Below the pieces are notes generated by a model. That model saw only the letters and a list, made by a program, of their open reading frames with translations, was not told the DNA's origin and searched no databases. A DNA stretch of 64,000 bases from Opitutus sp. GAS368 (GTDB taxonomy: Bacteria > Verrucomicrobiota > Verrucomicrobiia > Opitutales > Opitutaceae). The position numbers and the translations under genes are program-made. The DNA is taken from the NCBI GenBank assembly GCA_945869845.1, contig CAMBRG010000001.1, positions 1 to 64,000 of the forward strand, given 5' to 3'. Positions 26,521-34,432 of this stretch are shown one piece after another (the stretch's first letter is position 1; each line of letters starts with the position of its first letter).

Positions 26521-27942
26521 ATGCCCGCCCGATCCCCGCTGCCGATTCTCTTCGTCCTCGTCGCGCTGTGCGTTCCCGCTCTCGCGGCGGACCGCCCGGC
26601 ACCGCCGCCCAATATTATTTTCATCCTCGCCGACGACTTGGGCTCCGGAGACCTCGGCAGCTACGGCAGCCCTCTTCGCCTCACCCCAGCCATTGATCGG
26701 CTTGCGGCGGAGGGCGCGCGCTTCACCCAGTTTTACGCCCCCGCACCTTACTGCGCGCCCTCCCGCGCGTCGTTGCTCACCGGCCGCTATCCGTCGCGCC
26801 ACGGTCTCCTCGGCAACCCCACGCCCGACGGCACGCCAGCCGTCGACCAACTCGCCCTCGCGGCCGACGAGATTCTTCTCCCCCAATTGCTCCGGCCCCG
26901 CGGCTACGCCACCGGGATGATCGGCAAGTGGCACCTCGGCCACAAGACGGTCGAATCATGGCCCACCCGCCGCGGCTTCGATTCCTACTGCGGCATTCTT
27001 TACAGCAACGACATGCGCCCGGTGCAGCTCATCGAACAGGAAAACGTCGCCGAATATCCCGTGGTGCAGGCAACTCTCACGCAGCGTTACACCGAGCGCG
27101 CGCTCGACTTCATCACCGCGAATCGCGAACGGCCGTTCTTCCTCTACCTCGCCCACGCGATGCCTCACAAACCGCTCGCGGTCTCGGAAAAATTTGCGGG
27201 TAAGAGCGGCGCTGGCCTCTACGGTGATGTCCTGGCCGAACTTGATTGGAGCGTAGAGCAGATCATGGCCAAACTCCGCGCCCTCGGCCTCGACGATCAC
27301 ACCCTCGTCGTGTTTTCCAGTGACAACGGCGCCTACTTCGGCGGCAGCAACGGCGGCCTGCGCGGCATGAAGGCCATGACCTCCGAAGGCGGCTTGCGCG
27401 TCCCTTGCATCGCGCGTTGGCCCGGTCGGATTCCCGCCGGGCAAACGCTCGCGACGCCCGCAATTTTGCACGATTGGTTTCCGACGCTGTTGGCCAGTGC
27501 CGGCGGAACCCTCCCCGGCGATCGGGCCATCGACGGGCGCACGCTCTGGCCCGTGCTCGCCGAAAAATCGACGCAGCACCACGAGGCGATCTTCGGCTTT
27601 CAAGGCACCACGCTCCGCACCGTGCGCAGCGACCGCTGGAAACTGCACGTCGAGGCCAGCCAACCGCGCGCCGCCCTCAAGCCCGGCGCGCCCTGGGTCG
27701 ACCCCCGCGCGCCTGATGGCGTCACGATCCTCGCGCCGTCTGGGCAAGCGCACCCCAGCCAATACCCTGGCCTCGACACCGGTGATCCGCTGAGGGCCGG
27801 CGCGCTCTTCGACCTCCAAACCGATCCGGGAGAGCAACAGGACGTGGCTGGCGCCCGCCCCGAAATCGTGGCTCGTCTGCGCGCGCTTTCCGCCGAGTTT
27901 ATCAAGGCAGCGTCGGAGTCACCGCGGCCGAAGACGCCGTGA
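26521..27942 (+). CDS. secreted arylsulfatase-A-like sulfatase
   Basis: A 473-residue S1 sulfatase. The ATG at 26521 is chosen because it begins a clean signal peptide (PILFVLVALCVPALAAD); the longer in-frame opening from 26362 runs through the previous gene. Asp-Asp is at 38-39, the formylglycine site is C78 in CAPSR, and KSGAGLYGDVLAELDWSVEQ plus SSDNGAYFGGSNGGLRG are shared with the sulfatases at 18597 and 58079. It sits 11 bases after the 25079 gene and 33 bases before the GH71/99-like gene in the same orientation. Confidence 0.93.
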   Translation: MPARSPLPILFVLVALCVPALAADRPAPPPNIIFILADDLGSGDLGSYGSPLRLTPAIDRLAAEGARFTQFYAPAPYCAPSRASLLTGRYPSRHGLLGNPTPDGTPAVDQLALAADEILLPQLLRPRGYATGMIGKWHLGHKTVESWPTRRGFDSYCGILYSNDMRPVQLIEQENVAEYPVVQATLTQRYTERALDFITANRERPFFLYLAHAMPHKPLAVSEKFAGKSGAGLYGDVLAELDWSVEQIMAKLRALGLDDHTLVVFSSDNGAYFGGSNGGLRGMKAMTSEGGLRVPCIARWPGRIPAGQTLATPAILHDWFPTLLASAGGTLPGDRAIDGRTLWPVLAEKSTQHHEAIFGFQGTTLRTVRSDRWKLHVEASQPRAALKPGAPWVDPRAPDGVTILAPSGQAHPSQYPGLDTGDPLRAGALFDLQTDPGEQQDVAGARPEIVARLRALSAEFIKAASESPRPKTP

Positions 27943-27975
27943 ACCACGTTTTTCCCACATAAATCTTCTCCTGCT

Positions 27976-29274
27976 ATGGCTCTCATCCGGAAGTTAACGT
28001 CAGTCGCCGGCGGCCTGCTCGTTGCCGCCTTGCTCGCGAGCTGCGTGGGCCCGCCCACGGTGCCCGTCAATTCCTCCACGCTTACCGGTAAAGTGATGGT
28101 CGGCTACCAGGGTTGGTTCAACGCCGAGGGCGATGGCGCCAAGCGCGGCTACAATCACTGGACGCGCGGCAACGGGATGCCGGCCCCCGGAAATGTCCGG
28201 GTGGATATGTGGCCGGATCTGTCGGAGTTTCCCGCCGCCGAGCGGTTTCCGACCGGCTTCGTCCACGCCGACGGCTCGCGGGCCGAAGTGTTTAGCTCGT
28301 ATCTCCGGCCGACGGTGGTGCGCCATTTTTCGTGGATGAAAGAGCACGGTATCGACGGCGTTTTTCTCCAGCGTTTCATCAATTCGCTCAAACGCGGCAA
28401 TTCCCTCGCCGCCAACAACGCCGTTTTGGAAAACGTCCGCGCCGGCGCCCGCGAACACGGCCGCGTCTACGCGCTCATGTATGATCTGAGCAGCCTCGCC
28501 CCCGGCCAGGCCGACGTGCTGATCGACGATTGGAAGAAACTGCTCCGCGACACCCGGCTCACGAGCGATCGCTCGTATCTGCGCCATCGCGGTAAACCAC
28601 TCCTCGCGCTCTGGGGCTGCGGCTTTAAATCCGATGACAAGCCCCGGCCGTCGCTCGACGACTGGCGCAAGATCATCACCTTTCTTAAGGACGACAAGGA
28701 GAGCGGGGGACTCGCGATCATGCTCGGCGTGCCTAGCGGGTGGCGCACGCAAACCCGCGACAGCGTCCCTGATCCCGTGCTGCTCGAACTCGCGGCGCTC
28801 GCCGATATGATTTCGCCGTGGACGCCGGGCCGCTACCGCACGCCCGAGGCCGCCGCGACCCACGCCGCGACCTATTGGCAACCGGACATCGCGTGGTGCC
28901 GTGAGCGCAGGATCGACTTTCTGCCCGTCGCCTTCCCCGGTTTCAGCTGGCACAACATGAAGCCCGAGGCGCCGCTCAACGCGATTCCCCGTCTCCAGGG
29001 GCGCTTTTTTTGGTCGCAGATCACCGCCGCGAAACGTGCGGGCGCCGATATGCTCTACGTGGCGATGTTTGATGAAGTCGATGAAGCCACCGCAATTTTC
29101 AAGGTGACGAATGCTCCGCCGGTTGGTCCCGGCCCCGGCGTGCAGTTCGTCACCTACGAAGGACTGCCGAGCGACTTTTATCTGCGCCTCACCGGCTTCG
29201 CCGGTAAAGTTATCCGGGGCGAACACGCTATTGCCAGCGATGAACTGCCGTTCCCGCTTCCCTCCCAACCATGA
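27976..29274 (+). CDS. GH71/99-like glycoside hydrolase, lipoprotein
   Basis: A 432-residue protein with a lipoprotein signal (LLASC, Cys23), so probably membrane-anchored in the periplasm or on the surface. The body matches the GH71/GH99-like TIM-barrel family seen in many Verrucomicrobiota and Bacteroidota: VMVGYQGWFNAEGDGA, NHWTRGNG, YLRPTVVRHFSWMKEHGIDG, VAFPGFSWHNM, and a late acidic motif MFDEVDEATA that corresponds in position to the GH99 catalytic pair. GH99 enzymes are endo-acting alpha-mannosidases/mannanases; the bacterial GH71/99-like group is poorly characterised, so the bond cleaved is unknown. It is the only intact glycoside hydrolase I recognise in the window. Its stop overlaps the next sulfatase start by four bases (ATGA). 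Confidence 0.82.
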   Translation: MALIRKLTSVAGGLLVAALLASCVGPPTVPVNSSTLTGKVMVGYQGWFNAEGDGAKRGYNHWTRGNGMPAPGNVRVDMWPDLSEFPAAERFPTGFVHADGSRAEVFSSYLRPTVVRHFSWMKEHGIDGVFLQRFINSLKRGNSLAANNAVLENVRAGAREHGRVYALMYDLSSLAPGQADVLIDDWKKLLRDTRLTSDRSYLRHRGKPLLALWGCGFKSDDKPRPSLDDWRKIITFLKDDKESGGLAIMLGVPSGWRTQTRDSVPDPVLLELAALADMISPWTPGRYRTPEAAATHAATYWQPDIAWCRERRIDFLPVAFPGFSWHNMKPEAPLNAIPRLQGRFFWSQITAAKRAGADMLYVAMFDEVDEATAIFKVTNAPPVGPGPGVQFVTYEGLPSDFYLRLTGFAGKVIRGEHAIASDELPFPLPSQP

Positions 29275-30722
29275 TCCGCATCTTCGCCACATTCTCCGTC
29301 GCTTGCTTTGCCCTCGCCCTGGCGGCCGCTCCGCTCTCGCCCAACATTGTCGTCATCCTTGCCGATGACTACGGCTACGGGAGCCTTGGTACCTACGGCG
29401 CCGATTCCGCGCTCATTCGCACGCCTCACCTGGACCGCCTCGCGCGCGAAGGGCGACGTTTCACCGATGCCTACACGCCGTCGTCGGTTTGCACGCCGAC
29501 GCGCTACGCGCTCGTGACGGGCCGCTACTGTTGGCGCACGTCGCTCAACCACGGCGGCGTCGCCAACACCCTCGATCCGCTGCTCATCGAGCCTGGCCGC
29601 CCCACGATCGCCTCGCTCTTGAAGAAGCACGGCTACGCCACCGGCTTCGTCGGCAAATGGCACCTCGGCTACGGCACCGCGCCGCGCGTCGATTACACCA
29701 AGGAGCTCAAACCCGGCCCGCTCGAACTCGGCTTCGATTACCAGTTCGCGGTGCCGCAAAACCACAACGACATCACCCGCGTCTTCGTTGAGAATCACCG
29801 CGTTTTCGGTCTGCGCTCAGCGAAGCTCGCCCCCGTGCCCGGCAAGCTCGGCCTCGATGCGCCCGAGCGCGACGATCCGCAGACGATGGGCGATCTCACC
29901 AAGCGGGCGGTTGACTGGCTCGCGCAACGGGCCGGCCAACCCGCGCCGTTCTTCCTCTATTTCGCTCCGGTCGCCGTGCACGAGCTCGTCACGCCTTCCG
30001 CCGAGGCCACCGGCACGAGCAAGGCCGGACCTTATGGCGACTTCATCCATGACCTTGATCGCAGCGTCGGGCGGATCTTGGCCGCGCTTGAAAAACAAAA
30101 CGCGCTCGAAAACACGTTGATCATCTTCACCAGTGACAACGGCGGCGTCGTTAATCCTGGCGGCAAGACCGGAACCAACCAACTCGCGATGAACGCTGGC
30201 CTGAAAATTAATGGCGCCCTGCGCGGTGGCAAACACGACATCTGGGAAGGTGGCTTCAAAGTGCCGTTCCTCGTGCGTTGGCCCGGCCGCGTCCCCGCCG
30301 GCACGACGAGCAACGAGCTGATCGGCGTGGTCGATATCTTCGCGACCGTCGCGGCGGTTGTGGGTGAGACGAAGCTCGACCGCACCACCACTGCGTCCGA
30401 CAGCGTCAACGTGCTCGCCGCCTTCCTTGGTCAACCTTCCGCGCAACCGCTCCGCCGCGATCTGATTCTGCAAAGCGCGAACGGCGTCTATGCGATTCGT
30501 AGCGGCCCGTGGAAGTGGATCGACGGCGTGCCGCTTGCGCCCAAAGGAAAAAAGGCTCCCGCCGCGACCGGCCAGAAGGCCGACCAATTCCGATCCCGCC
30601 TGGTGAATCTCCTCGATGATCCGGCCGAGAAAAGTGATGTCGCGGCCGCGCACCCCGAGATCGCGACCCGCCTGGCGGAGACGCTACGCCGGCACCGTGC
30701 CCAAGGTTTCAGTCGTGACTAG
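29271..30722 (+). CDS. secreted sulfatase, CTPTRYALVTG branch
   Basis: A 483-residue S1 sulfatase with signal peptide (1-20). Asp-Asp is at 32-33, formylglycine site C74 in CTPTR followed by YALVTGRYCWR. GFDYQFAVPQNHNDITRVF and TSDNGGVVNPGGKTG mark the same branch as the proteins at 47113 and 61169. It is translationally coupled (ATGA) to the GH71/99-like gene, the tightest enzyme-sulfatase pairing in the window, which suggests the two act on the same structure. Next sulfatase starts 27 bases downstream. Confidence 0.93.
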   Translation: MIRIFATFSVACFALALAAAPLSPNIVVILADDYGYGSLGTYGADSALIRTPHLDRLAREGRRFTDAYTPSSVCTPTRYALVTGRYCWRTSLNHGGVANTLDPLLIEPGRPTIASLLKKHGYATGFVGKWHLGYGTAPRVDYTKELKPGPLELGFDYQFAVPQNHNDITRVFVENHRVFGLRSAKLAPVPGKLGLDAPERDDPQTMGDLTKRAVDWLAQRAGQPAPFFLYFAPVAVHELVTPSAEATGTSKAGPYGDFIHDLDRSVGRILAALEKQNALENTLIIFTSDNGGVVNPGGKTGTNQLAMNAGLKINGALRGGKHDIWEGGFKVPFLVRWPGRVPAGTTSNELIGVVDIFATVAAVVGETKLDRTTTASDSVNVLAAFLGQPSAQPLRRDLILQSANGVYAIRSGPWKWIDGVPLAPKGKKAPAATGQKADQFRSRLVNLLDDPAEKSDVAAAHPEIATRLAETLRRHRAQGFSRD

Positions 30723-30749
30723 TTTTCCGAGGCTCGGTCTTCCTTTCGT

Positions 30750-32108
30750 ATGCTGCTTCGTCTCCTCTGTTTTATCCTCGCGGTCTCCGGCGGTGCGCTG
30801 GCCGCGACTCAAGCGTCTCGACCTAATGTTTTGGTGATTCTTGCCGACGATCTCGGCATCGGTGATGTCTCCGCCTATCGCCCCGGGGCCGATGTGCGGA
30901 CCCCGCACCTCGACCGACTCGCCGCCGAAGGGATGCGTTTCACCCGGATGCGCGCCAACGCGACGGTGTGCTCGCCCACCCGTGCCGCGCTGATGAGCGG
31001 TCGCTACGCGGATCGGGTCGGCGTGCCCGGTCTCATCCGCACCGACCCCGACAACACCTGGGGCTTTTTTGATCTCAAGGTGCCAACGCTCGCCGACCAC
31101 CTGCGAGGCGCTGGTTACCACACCGCGATCATCGGCAAGTGGAACCTCGGCCTCACGGCGCCCGCGCTGCCCAACGATCGCGGTTTCGATTTTTTCCACG
31201 GCTTCCTCGACGACATGATGGACAGCTATACGACGCATCTGCGGCAGGGAAAAAACTACATGCGCCGCGACCGCGAGGTCATCACGCCGGTCGGCCACGC
31301 CACCGAGATTTTCACCGGTTGGACGCGCGATTATCTGCGCGAACGGGCGAAACTGCCGGCGCCGTTTTTTCTCTATCTGGCCTACAATGCGCCGCATTTT
31401 CCGATGCAGCCGCCGGCGGAGTGGTTGGCGAAAGTGAAGCAACGCGAGCCCGGCATCACGGAGCAGCGCGCCCTGAGCGTCGCGATGATCGAGCAGTTTG
31501 ACGACGGCGTCGGCCAAGTCCTCGCCGCGTTGCAGGAAACCGGACTTGATCGGACGACGCTGGTGGTGGTCACGTCCGACAACGGCGGTTCGCTGGCGCA
31601 CGCGCAAAACAATGATCCGTGGCGCGACGGGAAACAAAGCCACTACGACGGCGGTCTGCGCGTCCCGTTCATCGCGCGCTGGCCCGGCCACGTCGCGCCC
31701 GGCTCGACGACCGACTATGCCGGACTCACCTTTGATATTTTTGCCACGGCGCTGGAAGTCGCGGGCGTGGCTCGACCGGCCGCGACCGATGCCGTGAGCT
31801 TGATGCCCGCACTGCGTGGGGCGCCGGCGCCGGCCGAACCGCGCGAGCTCTATTTCGTCCGCCGCGAAGGCGGAGCGATTTACGGGGGGAAAAGCTACGA
31901 GGCGCTCATCCGGGGCGATTGGAAGCTGCTCCAGAACAGCCCCTACGCGCCCCTCGAACTCTACAACGTGAAGGATGATCCGCAGGAGAAGAACGATGTC
32001 TTCGCCTCCCAACAAAAAGTTGCCCGGGAGATGCAGGTCGCTTTGCGGCGGCATATCCAGCGTGGCGGCGCGACGCCGTGGCAACCGCCGGCGGCCACCG
32101 CGCGGTAG
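30750..32108 (+). CDS. secreted sulfatase, last gene of the plus-strand block
   Basis: A 452-residue S1 sulfatase with signal peptide (1-19). Asp-Asp is at 33-34 in LADDLGIGDVSAY, formylglycine site C74 in CSPTR, GKWNLGLTAPALPNDRGF replaces the more usual GKWHLG (Asn for His), and TSDNGGSLAHAQNNDPWRDG gives the distal metal site. The His-to-Asn change lies in a conserved block near the active site and may alter substrate recognition. It ends the sulfatase run; the decayed defence patch begins right after it. Confidence 0.92.
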   Translation: MLLRLLCFILAVSGGALAATQASRPNVLVILADDLGIGDVSAYRPGADVRTPHLDRLAAEGMRFTRMRANATVCSPTRAALMSGRYADRVGVPGLIRTDPDNTWGFFDLKVPTLADHLRGAGYHTAIIGKWNLGLTAPALPNDRGFDFFHGFLDDMMDSYTTHLRQGKNYMRRDREVITPVGHATEIFTGWTRDYLRERAKLPAPFFLYLAYNAPHFPMQPPAEWLAKVKQREPGITEQRALSVAMIEQFDDGVGQVLAALQETGLDRTTLVVVTSDNGGSLAHAQNNDPWRDGKQSHYDGGLRVPFIARWPGHVAPGSTTDYAGLTFDIFATALEVAGVARPAATDAVSLMPALRGAPAPAEPRELYFVRREGGAIYGGKSYEALIRGDWKLLQNSPYAPLELYNVKDDPQEKNDVFASQQKVAREMQVALRRHIQRGGATPWQPPAATAR

Positions 32109-32675
32109 GTGGCGTTTGGTCGGGGTGGGGTGAGGGTCGCGGCGTTACGGCTGCTTTGATTTTTTGCCCGACGGTGGGAATTCGCGCGTCGGGTCCATCC
32201 GGCGGAGTTGCTCGGGGGTGGGGCTGCCGCCGAATTGTTGCCAGTAGCTTTCCGCAAAAGGATTCAGGCGCGGGCCGACGGCCGTTTCGCTGACGAGGCC
32301 GGGGAGCCCCGGTGCAGGAAAACTCCTGCGGATTCATGGGGCCGCGGAGGCGGAACACCTCTGCTTCAAGGGATCGTCAATCTGCGGAGTCCTGAATCTG
32401 CGGGAATCAATTTAGACGTGGGTGAAGTCGCGTGGGGGCGTTCATAAGGACGGTCGGATACCCGCAGAATTTGGTGACTTATCGAGTGTGCGGGGGAATC
32501 GCAGAGGTGCGCGAATGGCGGCTGAACCTGAAAGGTGAAGGCGGGCGCTGGGCGAGTGGCCGTCGGCGAAGGAGCGGTCGATAAACTTGCCGCAGTCGAA
32601 CGGGACGGACTTTAATTAAAAATTCCTACTTAATTACATTTGACTTACTTTCTAAGATAAAGCGGATTTTAGGGC
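32109..32675. other. intergenic boundary of the sulfatase block and defence patch
   Basis: This 567-base gap contains the reverse-strand gene remnant at 32145-32306. The rest shows no gene. From about 32612 to 32675 it becomes markedly AT-rich (TTAATTAAAAATTCC and following), unlike the flanks, and probably holds the promoter and operator of the VapBC-like pair, though no clean -35/-10 pair with 17-base spacing stands out. Confidence 0.5.
32145..32306 (-). pseudogene. C-terminal remnant of a secreted-enzyme gene
   Basis: On the minus strand a frame without start codon encodes about 50 residues with normal codon use and a natural stop (TAA at 32147-32145). It reads GLVSETAVGPRLNPFAESYW, then QQFGGSPTPEQLRRMDP and ends PPSGKKSKQP. 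The Lys-rich end resembles the tails of several sulfatases here, but I cannot name the family. An in-frame TGA closes the frame upstream. It is most likely the 3' end of a gene whose body was lost when the defence patch came in. Confidence 0.4.
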
Positions 32676-32921
32676 ATGATTACGACGTCTCAAATGGAAA
32701 CCGTCCTCTTTACTACCAAAGGACAAGTCGTGATTCCCGCGCGTTTCCGCCGGGAGTTTCAAATCGAGGATGGCACCCGGGCCTCGGTGACCATCACGCC
32801 CGACGGGATTCTTCTCCGGCCCATCACGCGTTCCTACATCAAGAGCCTGCGCGGAACCCTCAAGGGGCGTGGCGTGATGAAGGCGATGATGGCTGACCGT
32901 GAAAAGGAGAGGGATCCGTAA
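32676..32921 (+). CDS. vapB: AbrB/SpoVT-type antitoxin (VapB-like)
   Basis: An 81-residue protein with the AbrB/MazE-type swapped-hairpin DNA-binding domain: TTKGQVVIPARFRREF (about 13-28) followed by GTRASVTITPDGILLRPI. The C-terminal half (SYIKSLRGTLKGRG) would wrap around the toxin. Such antitoxins neutralise a PIN-domain RNase and repress their own promoter. Start at 32676 is assumed; Met7 at 32694, closer to the domain, is also possible. The toxin gene begins two bases after the stop. Confidence 0.87.
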   Translation: MITTSQMETVLFTTKGQVVIPARFRREFQIEDGTRASVTITPDGILLRPITRSYIKSLRGTLKGRGVMKAMMADREKERDP

Positions 32922-32922
32922 T

Positions 32923-33336
32923 ATGGCCAATTACGTGCTGGATAGCTGGGCGCTCATCGCGTTCTTCGAGGACGAACCGGCGGCTGGGGCGGTCGAGGAA
33001 ATTCTCGACCAGGCCAATCGAGACAAGCATCGGCTCTACCTGAGTGCCGTTAACTGGGCGGAAATTTATTATAACACCATGCGTGAGGTCTCGCGGGAGG
33101 CGGCGGAAGACCAAGCCCGGATGATCGCCAACCTCCCCATAGACGTCATCGGCGTTGGCGATGATCTTAAGCTCGCCCGCCAGGCCGCCGCGTTCAAAGC
33201 GACCTACCGCCTCAGCCTCGCCGACGCCTTTGCCGTTGCGCTGGCGAAAGAAAAAAAGGCCGAACTCGTCACCGGCGATCCCGAATTCAAGGCGCTGGAG
33301 AAGGAAATCAAAATCACATGGCTCAAGAATCAATAG
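32923..33336 (+). CDS. vapC: PIN-domain RNase toxin (VapC-like)
   Basis: A 137-residue PIN-domain protein. Acidic active-site residues are visible at D7 (VLDSWALIAFF), E47 (NWAEIYY), D101 (SLADAFAVALA) and D119 (TGDPEFKAL), the usual pattern for VapC tRNA/rRNA-cleaving toxins. The ATG at 32923 is preferred to one eight codons upstream because it starts the conserved YVLDSWA strand and has AAAAGGAGAGGG about 10 bases upstream. It pairs with the AbrB-type antitoxin. Its last 19 bases overlap the start of the methyltransferase fragment. Confidence 0.9.
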   Translation: MANYVLDSWALIAFFEDEPAAGAVEEILDQANRDKHRLYLSAVNWAEIYYNTMREVSREAAEDQARMIANLPIDVIGVGDDLKLARQAAAFKATYRLSLADAFAVALAKEKKAELVTGDPEFKALEKEIKITWLKNQ

Positions 33337-33794
33337 CCGCTCCCGCAACGGCGCACGGCCTCGCGTTCATCGATCTCTTCTGCGGCTGCGGCGGCTTTAC
33401 GCTTGGGATGCAGCGCTCCGGCTTCGACTGCCTCGCCGCCATTGACTTCAACCCCGAGGCCGTCGCCACCCTCCGCACCAATCTCCAAGCCAAGAGTCCT
33501 ACCGGCCTCAAGCCCGTCGCCTTCACCCTCCAAGCGGACCTCACCACGCTCGCCCCGGAGACGCTGGCCGCGATCATCGGCACCCGTTCGGTCGACGTGA
33601 TCGTCGGCGGCCCACCTTGCCAGGGTTTCAGCACCGCCCGCCAGCGCGATGGCTCCAATCACGGCACCGAACGCCTCAAGGAGGATCCCCGCCGCCTCCG
33701 CGCCAGAGTTTTCTCCCGCCCACCTCTTGGCGAAACGCGATCGATGTCGTTGCATCACCGATGGACCCGAAATAGACACGGATACTCGGAGTGA
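33318..33794 (+). pseudogene. 5' fragment of a C5-cytosine DNA methyltransferase
   Basis: The frame opens with motif I (FIDLFCGCGGFTLGMQ, about 18-32) and runs through motif IV with the catalytic Cys101 in GGPPCQGFS (98-106) and RQRDGSNHG, then loses all similarity after about residue 125 (base 33696) and stops at 33794. A complete enzyme has 350-420 residues including the target-recognition domain and motifs VI-X, so two thirds are missing and it cannot methylate. Codons after 33696 look non-native. It is the remnant of a Dcm-type enzyme; a Vsr-like remnant, its usual repair partner, lies 8 kb downstream. Confidence 0.85.
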
Positions 33795-33838
33795 GCCGAG
33801 CCCCGACGGCCCGTCCTTCCGCCCCCGCCTCCCATCGC

Positions 33839-33876
33839 TCTCGTTCCTCGTTCTCGTAATCGTTCTCGTTCTCCTC
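33839..33876 (+). repeat. CGTTCT-type simple repeat
   Basis: Degenerate copies of TCGTTC/TCGTTCTCG, interrupted by CGTAATCG, followed by further pyrimidine-rich CAGGTTTCAAGTCTCAG-like text to about 33950. It lies just beyond the truncated methyltransferase and may mark the deletion junction. Confidence 0.45.
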
Positions 33877-34030
33877 CGTTTCCAAACCTCCGAACCTCCG
33901 CTCCCCCGGTCTCAAATTTCAGGTTTCAAGTCTCAGCTTTCAGGTTTTTCCCCCCCGCAGCGACAACGCCGCATGGCGCGCCGAGGAAGCCCTCGATGCC
34001 TCGCGGACGTTGACATCGCGACAGGGGCAT

Positions 34031-34225
34031 ATGCCCACCAAAACCCTCCGCATCCTCAGCTTCCTCGGCAAAGCCGCCGGCCTCGCGCTCCTCCTCGTCG
34101 GCCCTTTTTCCGGCACGCCCGTTGGCCTCACGGTCTTCGCCGTCTCGTCCTTCCTGAGAGACGCCGTGAACCGCATGGGCGACCTCGCCGACGACGGCAA
34201 ACCCAAGGACTCCTTCAAGACCTGA
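34031..34225 (+). CDS. small membrane protein, unknown function
   Basis: A 64-residue frame starting MPTKTLRILSFLGKAAGLAL, with one or two hydrophobic segments (about 7-45, FLGKAAGLALLLVGPF and VGLTVFAVSSFL) and a charged tail (RDAVNRMGDLADDGKPKD). Codon use is like that of the neighbours, which favours a real gene, but there is no clear ribosome-binding site and I recognise no family. It lies between the methyltransferase fragment and the AAA ATPase on the same strand. It could be a small defence-associated membrane effector or simply an orphan. Confidence 0.4.
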   Translation: MPTKTLRILSFLGKAAGLALLLVGPFSGTPVGLTVFAVSSFLRDAVNRMGDLADDGKPKDSFKT

Positions 34226-34432
34226 ATCAGCCGCTTTACATTCACGGCAATTCGCACTCTCTCTTTTTCACGGCCACTTGGAGCAAGCCTCGGGGCCTTT
34301 TGTTGGAATTCGATGCTTCATCCGCCGTAGTTGAGCCTCGGACAACAACTCCGCTCGCCATATCAAGTGATGTTACGACATGTTACGGTTTTTCTTGAAT
34401 ACTTTAATAACCTCTCTTGATTTCGCCTGTTA

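Noticed and set aside
33839..33950. Possible CRISPR-like array in the pyrimidine-rich repeats
   Set aside because: Units are 6-8 bases, degenerate and without spacers of regular length; it is simple-sequence DNA.
34370..34389. Tandem ATGTTACGAC/ATGTTACGGT before the AAA ATPase gene
   Set aside because: Only two units and no known binding protein; could be a regulator site but support is too thin for a call.
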